Shown: positions 33,962 to 45,353 of the stretch, piece by piece | Layout: each line of letters starts with the position of its first letter | Numbering within the stretch: position 1 is the first letter of the stretch | Made by a program: the position numbers and the translations under genes | The notes under the pieces: model-generated | Database searches by the model: none | Told to the model about the DNA's origin: nothing | The model's input: the letters and a program-made list of their open reading frames with translations, nothing else | Assembly (NCBI RefSeq): GCF_028502605.1 | Contig: NC_079234.1 | Coordinates: 3,844,001-3,908,000 of the forward strand | Direction of reading: 5' to 3' | Length of the DNA stretch: 64,000 nt | Origin: Trichoderma breve | Lineage: Eukaryota; Ascomycota; Sordariomycetes; Hypocreales; Hypocreaceae

Positions 33962-35008
33962 TACCCTGCTTTGCAAATTCCCATATACCTTTCTTGCTGG
34001 ACTGCGGTCTGGTTCTGGGGACCCACGATTGGACCAGTGGTAGCTGGCTTTGCTGTTCAAGCGAAAGGATGGCGCTGGGGACTTTGGGAGATAGTTTGGC
34101 TGACAGCGCCGTTGTTTTTGCTGTTGAGCTTTGCATTGCCAGAAACGTCCGCTGACAATATTCTTCACCGTCGTGCCGCCAGGTTGAGGAAGATCACGGG
34201 TCGAAAAGACATACTTGCTGCTAGTGAGATTGCGCAAGCACAACTGACAACTGGAGACGTCGTTTGGGATGCGCTCATCAAGCCGATGGAGATTATGATC
34301 AAAGATCCGGCCGTTCTTTTTACTAACATATATGTGAGTCAACATTTGTGTCTAACTTCTCATACACTGTTGTGTGTTTGCAACGGGGACTAATACACGT
34401 GATAGACTTCCTTGACTTACGGCATTTACTATTCCTTTTTCGAAGCGTTTCCATTGGTATATCCTCAGGTATATGGGTTCAACATTGGCGAAACTGGGCT
34501 TTGCTTCCTCACAATTGGTATTGCCTGCCTTATAGGGATAAGTATTTTTTACACATACCAATTTTGCTATCTACTTCCCGAGATACGGAAAAACGGTCCA
34601 CGCGCACCAGAGCACCGACTAGTTCCAGCGCTTTTCGCTGTTATCACTCTGTCGGCCGGGTATTTCATGTTTGGATGGACAGTGAAGAGCGACATTCCTT
34701 GGACTGTCAGTCTCGTTGGAGTTGTGATCCTGGTGACATCCAACTTCTTAATCTTCCAAAGCGTGTTCGTCTATCTCCCAATGTCATACCCTAAATACGC
34801 TGCTTCTCTATTTGCAGCAAATGATCGCTGCCGGTCTGTATTTGCTGTCGCCTGCATCCTCTTTGCAAGACCAATGTTCGAGAATTTGGGGATTGGAGGC
34901 GGAGTATCTCTGCTGGCTGGTCTGTCATGCTTGGGTATTGCCGGAATGTTTGCGCTGTGGAAATACGGAGCATGGCTGCGATCGAAGAGTTCTTTTGCAA
35001 CCAGTTAG
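33962..35008 (+). pseudogene. MFS drug/polyamine-type transporter, 5' truncated
   Basis: Two exons remain, 33962-34333 and 34406-35008, encoding 324 residues in one consistent frame. They match the C-terminal two thirds of DHA1 family transporters: LPETSADNILHRRAARLRK at the central loop, TYGIYYSFFEAFPLVY in TM7, FLYLP-like VFVYLPMSYPKYAASLFAAND, and SLLAGLSCLGI in the last helix. Intact members are about 500 residues with 12 helices. Here roughly the first five helices are missing. The remaining sequence begins right after an intron-like end (branch CTGAC, acceptor ATAG at 33958-33961), with no transmembrane coding in the preceding 2 kb. The loss therefore removed the upstream exon(s) and promoter. 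It cannot make a working pump as it stands. Confidence 0.82.
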
Positions 35009-35415
35009 AAATGTGTATCTAGTATGTGACCGAAGTATATTTTTCATCGGTTCGATTTTCTACGCTGGGCGTCGAGACAGGCGATCATGGGCATAGCATT
35101 TTCGGTGAAAAGTGTTATGTTGACGGTATTAGAATGGTGTTAGAGATGGTTTTAGTTTTACTCATAGAAGAGTTCACTCTAAACTTTATCAGTATCGAGA
35201 AAAAGCCTGTGATACGCCTTTTTTGTCTCTGAGTCATCGACAAAACTATCAGTGGCGTGTTACGACCGTAACGACTTTCTTCAGGATAAAAAGAAACAGA
35301 CTGCCGGTTAAACGGACACTGCCCGCTAACCTTGGACATTCTTTCAATCAAAATTATATGCTGTGGTCAATAACAATTTTACCAGAATCAGAAAGAGCTG
35401 CTTCCTTCTGCTACC
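35009..35415. other. Intergenic, nothing recognised
   Basis: About 400 bp between two broken genes; no signal seen. Confidence 0.45.
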
Positions 35416-35982
35416 ATGCCCCAATACATTTATATCAACGGATATCCAGGAGTTGGCAAGTTGACTATCGCTAAGGAACTTGAGAAACTTAAACCCAGTT
35501 CAAAGATTTACCATAATCATTTATTTATCGATCCTGTTGCCCCATTAGTTGATCGCTGCTCACCACACTATCACGAAATACGGACAAGCTTCCGACGTCA
35601 CATCCTTGATTCTATTGCCGTATCTGAGGTAACACAACAATTCACCTAGATTTTCACCGATTCTCGATCTTCAAGCCTGATCGGTAGTACCGGTGCCGAG
35701 GATTACAGAGATGCAGCCAATAAAAGAGGCGTCCCATTCATTTCCATCATACTACGCTGCCAGCTGGAGGAAAATGTGACAAGAGTATTGGGTGAAGGGC
35801 GCGGCGCTGGCTTTAATACTAAACTGACGGATCCAGAGGCATTGAAAAGAATTAGACAAGAGGAGGATATCTATACTTTTGGAGGGCCATATGAGTTGGA
35901 ACTAGATATTACAACCATAACGCCAATGAGCGCTGCGCAAAGGACATACGAGCATCAAGCTAAGGTTCTCCGTACTACTTGA
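35416..35982 (+). pseudogene. Small P-loop kinase-like protein with internal stop
   Basis: One frame runs from ATG 35416 to TGA 35982 (188 codons) but has a TAG at 35647-35649. The first part has a clean Walker A motif GYPGVGKLT (about residues 9-17) and the block YHNHLFIDPVAPLVDR. After the stop, IFTDSRSSSLIGS and NTKLTDPEALKRIRQEEDIY continue the same family in the same frame. I recognise these as a fungal family of small AAA/shikimate-kinase-like P-loop proteins of unknown substrate. Homologues seem to have Trp at the stop position (TGG to TAG would be one transition). The 21 bases that a GT-AG reading would remove are too short for an intron. It is either a pseudogene or an error. Confidence 0.72.
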
Positions 35983-36087
35983 GTGGCAGCGGTCTGGATC
36001 TGAAAAGTCATATGCATAGCTACACCTATAATTTTGCTTTTGGATTGAGTACATATATAACGCATCCAATAGCTCCTCTTGTTACTC

Positions 36088-36894
36088 TCAAGAACAATCC
36101 CAAAATGCCTTGTTTGCCCCAACGTGTTCTGGGTCCTGTTCGAATGCCCTCAACATTACACCGGGCCACGACGCAGAAGGGGCCTTTGTGCGTGTGTTGC
36201 GGCATTGCCGAACAATCGCATCGCCTAACTCTAATTCTATGTTGAGTCTTTGTAAATCTTGTCCGTCTAGGAGCAATTCCCGTTCTTCTTCGCTCAGTCC
36301 ATTCGCTGGAACATCCATTGCCCCAAATTCTGCCATTATTGCTTTCCTCATTGCTCCCGCAGTTCCTGGAAGATATTCAGCAATCCTAGGGCTTGAGTGC
36401 AATGATATGGCCAACCAGGCTTCACGTATCGAATCCTCATCCACACCGTTAGATCGTAGTAGATTCGCGGCTTCATCTGCGCTGGTAACTTCAAAACGCC
36501 TTGCGATCGAATCGTATTTCTCAGTTATGCCAATATCATGCAATATGCAAGCGACAAATAGGACGTGGTCCGCGATTCGAATTGTTTTCACAGGGCTGGT
36601 TGGTAATGATTCTTCGTTCGATGAGGAGTTCATTGCTTTTGCATACAGAAAAACGCGAAAGCTGTGGTTTATAATCGACTGTGGAAGGGACGAGAGCGCG
36701 ATATCCAATGCGGCTAACGCCGCTGGGTGTTCTGGCACAAGTCTTCTCAAAGATGAACGTAGAGGCCCTTTCACATTCGCTTCGGCATCAAACAAACTGC
36801 TCATTTTTCTCAGTGGTGCGGTGCGAAAATCGTGCGATCTGTTATGTTGCATTGTTACCCAAGTCGACTGATGATTGTGAGCTGGCTTCGGCAT
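36088..36894 (-). CDS. HD-domain protein, cyanamide hydratase-like
   Basis: Single exon, 268 residues. The HD domain is seen as HSFRVFLYAKAM (about residue 77), then ACILHDIGIT (about 114-123), with a further conserved SLHSSP. These match the fungal cyanamide hydratase family, in which a zinc site formed by the HD residues converts cyanamide to urea. Many fungal paralogues have untested substrates, so the name is by family only. An alternative start at the internal MSSLFDAEANV (residue 31) would give 238 residues, close to characterised members. It lies in a run of detoxification-type genes and is intact. Confidence 0.82.
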   Translation of the reverse strand: MPKPAHNHQSTWVTMQHNRSHDFRTAPLRKMSSLFDAEANVKGPLRSSLRRLVPEHPAALAALDIALSSLPQSIINHSFRVFLYAKAMNSSSNEESLPTSPVKTIRIADHVLFVACILHDIGITEKYDSIARRFEVTSADEAANLLRSNGVDEDSIREAWLAISLHSSPRIAEYLPGTAGAMRKAIMAEFGAMDVPANGLSEEERELLLDGQDLQRLNIELELGDAIVRQCRNTRTKAPSASWPGVMLRAFEQDPEHVGANKAFWDCS

Positions 36895-37499
36895 AGTCGT
36901 CTTTATATGCTCGAATATTCTGTCGCATCATATAACGTAAATTTGTAAATGGTATCTCATATCGCGGAAACCTGCCCTTTTCATCAATTTGGCGATGCCA
37001 CAGCGCGAGTGGCATTTTGTCCTCATGCTAGTGTATCCAATTGCATTGGGATGGGAAGCTACTCAAGACCAACGTTAACTGGGAAAAGTGGCCAGGGTAA
37101 GTTCTAAGGTAAACGATCCATATTACAAATTCGATCCATAGACAGCACAGTCGACTAGACATAGGACAAGCGTGATGTGAAATAGAGCGTCACAGCACAG
37201 GGCGTCTCTTGCAAAACAAAAGTTCAATCGCAAAAAAAATCCTCTACAAGCCTAGGTGCTGCGGACTGGTTTATCTAATTGGGCAACTTGGAGCATCTTG
37301 CCAGTGAAGCGGAATACTCAATGTTTTTCAAGCCATTCAGCTCACCGGAACGCCGGGTAAGATACGCCAAAAAATAAAGGAATATGATGATGACTATCGG
37401 TATCCAGAAAATAAAAGAGACAAAGCACTCAATGAACGATTTATTGCACTCGTGTGAACAGCTTAGAATTGGTGAAGCCAGCAAATTATACTTTCATTA
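36895..37499. other. Intergenic, nothing recognised
   Basis: About 600 bp. A hydrophobic open frame on the minus strand (37275-37484) begins at TTG, so it is probably not a gene. Confidence 0.45.
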
Positions 37500-38574
37500 C
37501 TATCTACACGCATCGACAAATGTCTCTAGCAATGAGTTTACTTCTTCGGGCTTTTCCCAAAACGCTGAATGTCCGACGCCTTCAATGAGGCTCAAACGGT
37601 ATAGAGGAAAATGTCCCTTTAGGAAGCTGTCCAGCTTTTCCCAGTATATTTGTCGGTCATACTCACCAATTACAAGCATAGTTGGTAAGTGCTTTGCTTC
37701 TTGAAGCAACTTAGTATGATCTTGATGTCTTGCATTCATCAGAAGACGTCTTGCGGTAGGATTTTGTTGCGCGATTACTCCTGCCAATGCTGAATGTTCG
37801 CTGTAGCTCATTGAGCTGATGCTAGATGAGTGAAAGCATGTATCTAGCACAGATGAAAGACTTTTCGCTACTTCCTCTGCATTGCCTTCAATGAGCGGTT
37901 GAAGAGCATTTACTCCATCGGAGTGAAGAACTTCAGGGAGCTGAAGATCACATTTCAGATGTTAGCTTGGATTGAGAAATGAGGTCGGGCGCAATCGTTG
38001 AACTTTACCATAGATCTCCAAGGAACTCCCGACAGATATACTACCCCTCTGATCCAACCTGGCCCCAGGTGAGAAAAGACATATGTTGCAATTAAGCCCC
38101 CATAGCTCCTTGACTAGTTGTAAGCACACAGTTTCACACCAAATCCATGATAGTCGGGCCTAATTTACCATCCTGCTAAAACTGCTGTCTTCACTTCATA
38201 TCTATCGCAAACCGCTTTAAAATCCTGGGCATTCTTCTCTGACGAATATGCTCTCTCGCTTAGGGGCTGCTGCGATCTGCATTGCCCGCGGGGCTCGTAA
38301 GTAATCTATCACAAGTTCAGTTACAAGCAGTAACGATATGAAGATATGAAGATCCTCGAGAATTTCCTAAATCACTAACCAGACAATATTTCATCAGGAG
38401 GTTTTTGTCCTGGAATTGCTTCCGAAATGTCAAGCTAGAACTAGAGAAGCCCGGCACAAAAATAATGACTGGTGCCTGGTCTGCCGAGCAACCTGCTGAC
38501 GCCGCCCATATTAAAGTTCCATCCTCTGATTGAACCTGCGGATCGGTCGTTTCTAACACGTTCGACATCTTCAT
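37500..38574 (-). CDS. Alpha/beta hydrolase
   Basis: Four exons: 38574-38380, 38305-38169, 38108-38009 and 37940-37500, encoding 290 residues with all phases consistent. The oxyanion strand is IIFVPGFSSSSLTF. The nucleophile elbow GWSYGG is assembled across intron 2 (TG|G AGC). The acid lies in LVIGEYDRQI, the histidine in EGVGHSAFWEKPEEV. This is a complete catalytic triad of a cytosolic alpha/beta hydrolase; the substrate cannot be told. The open frame extends upstream to a TTG, but the first ATG is at 38574 and a second lies at 38568. Unlike its relative at 21.7 kb, this one is intact. No pathway partner is evident nearby. Confidence 0.87.
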
Positions 38575-39285
38575 CTGAGACTTGACACTGCTGTACAACG
38601 ATTCATAAAATAGCTAGAAGGATGAGGATTTAAAGCCACAACCAAGCACTAACAGATATAGAGGTTATATTTATAATCAGCATGAAAGGACAAAATGCCA
38701 TCATAGTTGATCCAGTGTAGGGCCATGCACAATATTTTGATTCCATTCTAACACCTATCCTTGAATCAATTCATTCCGCAACAACCTAGGCCATGTACTA
38801 CAACCCGAGAGACCTGAAGCCATTCCGCTGACAGAAACAAATGGGGTACGGTAGACTGGATGACTGGTAACCATAGCGCAAGTTGCTTTTTTAGTTCTCA
38901 CTAGCGTACATTGCACTAACCGTGAAGGGAAGTTTTCCACGAAGGCTTATGATCATTACGACAAGACTCTCGCTCTTATCAGTCCAACCGTGAATCAACC
39001 TGTTAAACCTTGGTAGGAGATATCACCCACTTCGGGTGAAATGCCGAGACGCGTGAGAGATATGAGTGTTTGACTCACGAATGCCCTGTTACCTTTCATC
39101 TGCCCATCGGCGTCACCTCGTGGGGCAGCCCAGTAAACGCAATGAGCTACCCAAACTCTACTGCACTTTATAGATAAATCTTCTTTTCCTCTCCTCTTCC
39201 TATAATAGTAACTAGTTACACAGTCAATTAATAAGTTATTTAATGTCATTTCAGAAATCATTAGCGGATATCTCTTAGGCCCGTG
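38575..39285. promoter_or_regulatory. Divergent intergenic region, hydrolase / Zn2Cys6 regulator
   Basis: About 710 bp between divergent starts. A regulator divergent from a hydrolase often means co-regulation, but no CGG-pair site was confidently picked out. Confidence 0.4.
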
Positions 39286-41614
39286 ATGATTGGTAATAGG
39301 AAAGTTTCAATGTTAAACCCGGAAACGCCACAAGTTACATGGCCTTTGAGGAGATCGCGGCGACGGCAGATCTCCACTCCGTATTTTCCGTATTTGATGC
39401 AAAATGAAACTATAGGGTCCTTCAAAGAACCATCTTCTCCCTATACCTCGCTCGGAGACTATCCTAATGAACCTCAAGCGAAAATGGGGAGAGAACCGAC
39501 AAGCCTTGGCTGTCATACATGCCGCCAGCGACGGATTCGATGTGATCAGGCCAAACCTATCTGTGCGCGATGCAAGCGGGCAGGCTACAAATGTCAGGGT
39601 TACGAAAAAGTCTTTCGCCAACAAAACTATGGCGTTCACCAGAGCGAGGAAGGGTCAACCTCTTCGAAATTTATAAAACTTAATTACGCGACTTCTTACC
39701 CATGCCGTTTAGGTCAAGAAAACCGTGGTGGGAGTGAATCACCTCACAACAAGACGGTCAACGAAGATTGCACATCCACATCCACTCTACCTGAGCCAGC
39801 TGATCATCTACTGCGTGGCGAAGGCCTGGCCCAAAGCGCACCGTTGAAAGAGGCTATAAGCGCTCTTGTTCCACCTGAAGTGATTTTCACATCTTGGCTG
39901 AGCCTAGAACCATTTCTTGATCATGTCACCTTTTCCTACTTCTTCGACTCGTACGGCTGGATCAATATCCACAGCATGCTATTGCAAGATTCTCCAATGC
40001 GACAACATCTTGCCCAAGAGCATGATGCTCTTGGCTATGATAGTCTACGAGCTCTAACCTATGGCATCTTCGGTCGTGATCACAAGATTAGCACTCTACA
40101 GCGTTCAGCCTCTCGAATCTATGGTTCTCTTCTTCGAAAGCTCCAACATAAGCTAGACACGTCGACAAAAGCAGATTTGGCACGACTTATCAAGCCAATT
40201 GCAATTATGGGGTCTTACTCCGTAAGAGATACCGCGCAGTTCGAAGACTTCTTATTGACTCTCAGGCAGATTGCGGTAGAAATGACCATCGATTTACGCA
40301 TCACTCGGGATTAGCATGCATCCTTCAGCATTGCGGCCCTTGTTACTTTGCCGATGCTTCACTTTTGTCAATATATGAGTCCTGTCGCTTCACAATGGTA
40401 AGTATATCCTCACTTTTCCAATTGACGAGCATGAACTCCTCTACCCAGTGGGCATATGTGGCTGAGACTCTGAATAGGTTGCGAATGCTTTGATTCGACG
40501 TCAAGCGATATTCTTAGAAAGGGATGAATGGAAGACCATTCCGTGGCTGCTCCATCCAGAAATGAAAACCAACGCAAGCAAGCTCATCGACATCGTTTCT
40601 GATATTCCTGGAATCATCCAGGATACCGATGACATACTCGACAAGCGATCGCAATGGGTGTATAATGGACTTAATATCCCGCAAAAAGAAACTCTGACCA
40701 CTGTTCACGATCTGCAATGTCGCTTAGAACAAGTTTTTTCGTGTCTTCAGAATTGGCAACGAGAATGGTCGACGGTGAATGGCCCGAGTGCATCACAAAT
40801 TCTACAATGGGCTCTATTTCGAGCAAAAGACGATTATTATCGCCCTGGCATTTTTGGCATGCAAGGTCCTGACGCCTACGGCCTGAATATGGACAATCAG
40901 ACAGGCGTGAACATTCCTTTTGCGAAAGTGGTTGGTAGCGGCGAGCCCGAACCGAACATAGCCACGTTCAGTCTGATGACGGAGGCAGCCCTATTCATAA
41001 GGGCCCTCATATGGATCGATAGACTTCGGAAAAATCTCAAAGGCGCGTCTGAATCTGCGGATGCTATCGACTTTTATAACTCCCCGTTTTACATACAGTG
41101 CCGCTGCTACCATGACAACCCAGGGCCGCTAAGACTATGTCAAATTTTTCCTGATCGTGATCCATATATAGAAAGACATTTATCTTGGAACTTGAACTCC
41201 GCTCGGATCTGCGAGTCTCCTACTTTTACTTCCGGTGATAACGAAAGTTGCCGCAGTCATAGCTCTGCGGCTACAACTACGGCTGCTGTTGCGGTTTGCT
41301 CATGTTTTGGTCAACACTCGACATGTTCTGCCTCACGGGCAGCCAATACTGGAAATGATTCTCTTCAAAACATTCTTTTACCCGGGGACATCCGATTTTC
41401 AGCGCAACTGCGCATTTTGAATTGGGTGACATCTCATTTGCCTCAAAGTCGGACTTCTGTGCTCTGTACACTTGCGGCCATGGGATTGACTCATTGTGTG
41501 CACGATGTTCGACCTTCGGAAGGAAACGAGGAAATCGCGTTGGCTATACGTGAAGCCATGATGAAGTCGAAATTCCAAGGGGCAGCGGAACTATTACTTA
41601 GGAAATATCGTTGA
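39286..41614 (+). CDS. Zn(II)2Cys6 transcription factor
   Basis: Three exons: 39286-40221, 40266-40397 and 40478-41614, giving 734 residues. The first intron is only 44 nt (donor GTAAGA, branch TTGAC, acceptor CTCAG). It must be removed to reach the conserved block LQHCGPCYFAD...YESCRFTM. The binuclear zinc cluster is CX2CX6CX6CX2CX6C at about residues 76-103 (CHTCRQRRIRC, CARCKRAGYKC). The middle region and FLERDEWKTIPW match the fungal-specific factor family seen as regulators of secondary metabolism and catabolism. A start at 39484 (MGREPTSLGCHTC, 668 residues) would put the zinc cluster right at the N-terminus, as usual in this family, and may be the true one. The late SCRSHSSAATTTAAVAVCSC stretch is low complexity. 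Confidence 0.88.
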
Positions 41615-42011
41615 TACGTGGCCCTCTACTTCGCCAGGACTCTGCTCTATTTGCTGAGTTGAATTCTGTACGTAACGTTGGCTGGCTGAGTCTAAATATC
41701 AATAGAAGAAGATTAAACAAGAGGAGAAAGCTTTAAAGGTCGTATGCTTGCATTATCAGTATTTATGAATGTTGCCGTGCTGCAGGACCTTCTCGGTGAC
41801 GTACAAGCCAAGCCAGTCCATGGCTCCACTGACTCTCTTGTCAGATAAATGCGACTAATATCTCGCAGATAACTACCTGATCCAGGTTAAATATTTGACC
41901 AGGGGCTAAGCTCGTCCAAGAATTAGCTGCACTTACCTAAATCGTCTTCTATAAATATGCTGTATAAACACATCCGGAGTCCCGCGGGAATTAGACCTGA
42001 ACCTGAAGCGA
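41615..42011. other. Intergenic, nothing recognised
   Basis: About 400 bp; contains the promoter of the alkyltransferase-like gene. Confidence 0.45.
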
Positions 42012-42627
42012 ATGTCAACACACCTAAACAATTCTTCACGCTGTAGTTCTTTTCCAAAAACAATCATACCTCGCTCAAACGAAACAGAATGGTGGGTAAA
42101 TGCCGGTTATGAGACTATTATGAAGATACCGTACGGGCGCGTTACAACGTACAAACATATTGCGGAACTACTAGAAACACGTGAGTGTTGTATTAGAATA
42201 TCTTGATATGTACTTGTGTGAAGATACTGATGGAGTCACTTACCGAGTAGCACAGCGAGCTCGCCAAGTAGGCACATGTTTGTAGAATCTCTCTCCGGCA
42301 GTTGACCCTTCCAGCAATGAGCAAGGAGCTTCATTATACAATCTGGGAAATGTTCCGTGGCAAAGAGTGATAAATTCTAAGGGCATGATTTCGCATCGGT
42401 AACATGGATACGCTTTCTACTTTCCTTGCATACAGAAATTGATCCGGACAGAAAAAAAGCTAACACTCGAATGTAGTGGTGGGAATTGGGCGAATGTTCA
42501 AGCTCAAATGTTACGAACAGAGGGTGTCCGTGTTTCCACAGATGAATTGGGAGAGCACCACATTGACATGTTGGATTTTGGTTGGTTCCCTTCTTCTGTA
42601 AGTTCTGATGACGAGGAGTTTGAATGA
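42012..42627 (+). pseudogene. Alkyltransferase-like (ATL) DNA repair protein with internal stop
   Basis: Three exons, 42012-42180, 42251-42398 and 42477-42627, would encode 155 residues, but codon 68 is TAG (42283-42285). Around it the family reads clearly: ETIMKIPYGRVTTYKHIAELL, then RARQVGTCL, stop, NLSPA, then GNVPWQRVINSKGMIS and LRTEGVRVSTDELGEHHIDM. The motif PWQRV in place of PCHRV marks the ATL branch of the O6-alkylguanine transferase family. There the acceptor cysteine is tryptophan, and the protein flags alkylated bases for nucleotide excision repair (Atl1 in fission yeast). A Lys codon (AAG) at the stop is my guess from homologues. No GT-AG pair removes the stop in frame. Introns are otherwise well formed, including branch GCTAAC in intron 2, so the loss looks recent. 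Confidence 0.8.
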
Positions 42628-43638
42628 GATATATGAGTTACAGCAATAGAGAAAACGCTATTTTAATTCTTAAAAACTTAGTTGTAGCCAAGTCTTGACC
42701 GTCACTGGGATAAGCAAAGAAACCATTGAGCACATGTGAAGGCCATTTCAAATATCATGTAGTACATCTAATGATTTAAACGATCTCGAACCACCCACTG
42801 CAGTAAATACACTATTTTGCAGTAAAGGGGATCATCGATTTAGCTCCTTATACAGACACACCGCGGACCACTACCAGTCGTATGACAACTTGTTCCGTCT
42901 CTGTATCACAGCAACTATCTCGCTTCAGACCTTGTATTTTACATAGAATCTACGGAATTGCCTTGAAAGTTGTCAGTTGCTTCTAATTCTGATAACCTGA
43001 AGTGGTAAACGCGCGGTCAAGGGTGCCCATCTATGTTAGCGTGCATCCGATGAGAGATCACGTCGATAAGATAAAGCTGCAATAAGATGGAGGAGGCCTA
43101 AGAGCGCAAATACCGATGCCCAGCTACTAAATCCACCTGAATCAGCGGTGACAAGTCACTCAAGCGTAGCAAAGGAGTCTTTGGACTAGGCATGTTGCTC
43201 AGAGCTCGAATGATTCATCGCAGAAAACTTCTCTTTTTAGTATGGTATTTTTGGCACAGGCACCCGTCAAAGGAGAATTATCTAAACACTCCACTAAGTT
43301 ATCTTCACCAAAACTGGGCTTGGACGGAAACTTCCGCCTAGCCAGGAAATCCAGCACGCAATTGATCAAATCGAGAAGCTTTAGTTCGAGGAAAATTTCC
43401 GGTTTAGGCCACAGTGATCCACTAATATTCAACAGGTGCGAGTACTCCGTAGTGATAGGATAAATGGGACAAATATGGCGTGAATATTCTATAAATAAGG
43501 TCGACAATCTGGAACAACAGGCACAGAAATTGTAAAAAGTCGGCGATTCACAAAGTAGACTTCAAGCAACACGCTATATCATTCGAGCCAAAGTTCAAAT
43601 TCAAATCTGCAATATTCTCTACGACTAAATCGTTCAAG
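42628..43638. other. Intergenic, nothing recognised
   Basis: About 1 kb. A 102-codon minus-strand frame (43199-43507) starts at TTG and has no domain. Confidence 0.45.
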
Positions 43639-44553
43639 ATGATTGAAGAGAATGACACACTTGGGGGAACTTTCCCCTTTAAACCTCATTTCTCCACGGG
43701 ACCAGGGTTTCGAATGCACTACGTTGACGAGGGGCAGGGCTCGCCTGTCTTGTGTCTTCATGGTGAACCGACTTGGGGCTATTTGTATCGAGAAGTCATC
43801 CCAATTTTGTCACAAAACAACCGCGTGATTGTTCCGGATTATATGGGGTTCGGAAAAAGTGAAACTCCTCAACATCTCGAATATACAGCTCGACAACACA
43901 CTGATAACCTGGAAATTCTGGTCAAAGAATTGGATCTGCACGATATCACTCTCGTTGTTCATGACTGGGGCGGACAGATTGGGGGTGCCCTGGCTCTTAG
44001 ACAGGCTTCTCGCATCCGCCGGATTGTGGTGATGAATACGATGCTGTCAATGGGTTTGCCGGAAGAAGAGTCCTGCTGGACCGAAAATAGCAAAGAATCC
44101 GCTTGGTTTGGATGGGCGGACCGAGCTGTGGCAAACGGTACCTTTGAAGCTACACTTATGAACTCTGGGGTGGCTATCGTCGGCTTGATGAAGCTACTAC
44201 AAGGCTTTGAGAGAGCTAACGTCACTGAGGATTTCTTCCGAGCCTACTCGCTTCCTTTCGCAACTCCAGAAGAGTGCAATGGCGTGATTGCCTTTCCTAA
44301 AAGCATTGTCACCGGCTCATTCAAGGCGGAAACCGGCTCAGAGAGTCAAATATCTGCGGTTCGCGCAAAGCCAGCAATGATGATTGAGGGAACAAAGGAT
44401 AAAGTCCTCCTCGCCAAGCACTTCGTGCCCGTGTTCAAGAAAGGCTTTCCAAATGCACCGATACATTATTTAGACCAAGCAAGTCACTTTCTGCTAGAAG
44501 ATGAGCCTGAAAAAATCGGCGAGTTGATTTTGGACTTTATGAAGAACACTTAG
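43639..44553 (+). CDS. Haloalkane dehalogenase-like alpha/beta hydrolase (DhlA type)
   Basis: Single exon, 304 residues, the normal length for the family. The oxyanion segment HGEPTWGYLYREVIP (about 41-55) and the nucleophile motif VVHDWGGQIGG (Asp109, Trp110) read like bacterial DhlA (haloalkane dehalogenase subfamily I), in which an Asp replaces the usual Ser. The acid is likely in EGTKDKVLL (about 250) and the base in DQASHFLLEDEPE. Hydrolytic removal of halide from alkyl halides is the family reaction; fungal members are little tested. No signal peptide. The intronless structure and strong likeness to bacterial proteins are compatible with an old horizontal transfer, though codon use does not stand out to the eye. 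It is intact among broken neighbours. Confidence 0.86.
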   Translation: MIEENDTLGGTFPFKPHFSTGPGFRMHYVDEGQGSPVLCLHGEPTWGYLYREVIPILSQNNRVIVPDYMGFGKSETPQHLEYTARQHTDNLEILVKELDLHDITLVVHDWGGQIGGALALRQASRIRRIVVMNTMLSMGLPEEESCWTENSKESAWFGWADRAVANGTFEATLMNSGVAIVGLMKLLQGFERANVTEDFFRAYSLPFATPEECNGVIAFPKSIVTGSFKAETGSESQISAVRAKPAMMIEGTKDKVLLAKHFVPVFKKGFPNAPIHYLDQASHFLLEDEPEKIGELILDFMKNT

Positions 44554-45353
44554 CTTTATCTACCTTAGTCGAAGGAAACCATACATGCTTAATACTATAA
44601 TGATGTTGATCGCTAGATATAAATGTACGAAAGAAGAATAATGAATGAGTAGTATATTCAGAAAAGCAAACCATCAACATTGATATGTGACTTATATGCC
44701 CAGAAACTTTACACGCTCGGCTCAATTTACTGCGAGAGGCCATAGAGCTACAACTATGCAGTACGAAGTCACTGCAGTAGTGCTATGCACTTGATTCCAT
44801 GTAACACATGGCTTATCGATGAAACAATTTATCAGCTGCTAATACGCAGTGACATATAGCCCATTCGGCAAAAGTAAAATAGTGATCTTACGTCGCGTAT
44901 GACTGTATTGATAATAGCTATCATTAGCCCTGTTGGTCAATGAACGACTAATCCGACCCCGAATGCTAAACAACTATGCTAATAAATAATGAATCAGCTA
45001 CCTATCTACACTTGGTCAGCTCAAACTCGCAGAAATATTCCTGAATTAGTTAGGGTGAAGTAAGTTGAACGAAAGATTGCTAAGCAGATGCGCTTCACTC
45101 CATGTAAGCTGAGTCGGTCCACCGTGCTGCTCGTAAAAATTGACAAAACATAGACACGTCTCTACTCTATTGTTACCGATGTTTTCTTTTATCTCCGTTT
45201 AATTCCGGAATGCTGAGCCTGGATAGTTTGAGCAATGAGTTCCGGTTTTGTATTTATGTTGGTAACATCCCTTGATATGTATCGAGTCAAGGAATGGTTT
45301 CCTAAATATTTCACATCCCCATTGCATTACTCTGCTTCTCTGATCTGTATAAG
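44554..45353. other. Intergenic, nothing recognised
   Basis: About 800 bp of AT-rich sequence. Confidence 0.45.

Noticed and set aside
35629..35649. 21 nt GT-AG intron removing the TAG in the P-loop gene
   Set aside because: Too short to be spliced and has no branch point.
36110..36871. 253-codon plus-strand frame opposite the HD-domain gene
   Set aside because: Antisense shadow: the minus strand has clear HD motifs, this strand none.
37275..37484. Short hydrophobic minus-strand frame with one predicted helix
   Set aside because: Begins at TTG, lies in the 3' flank of the hydrolase gene and has no family likeness.
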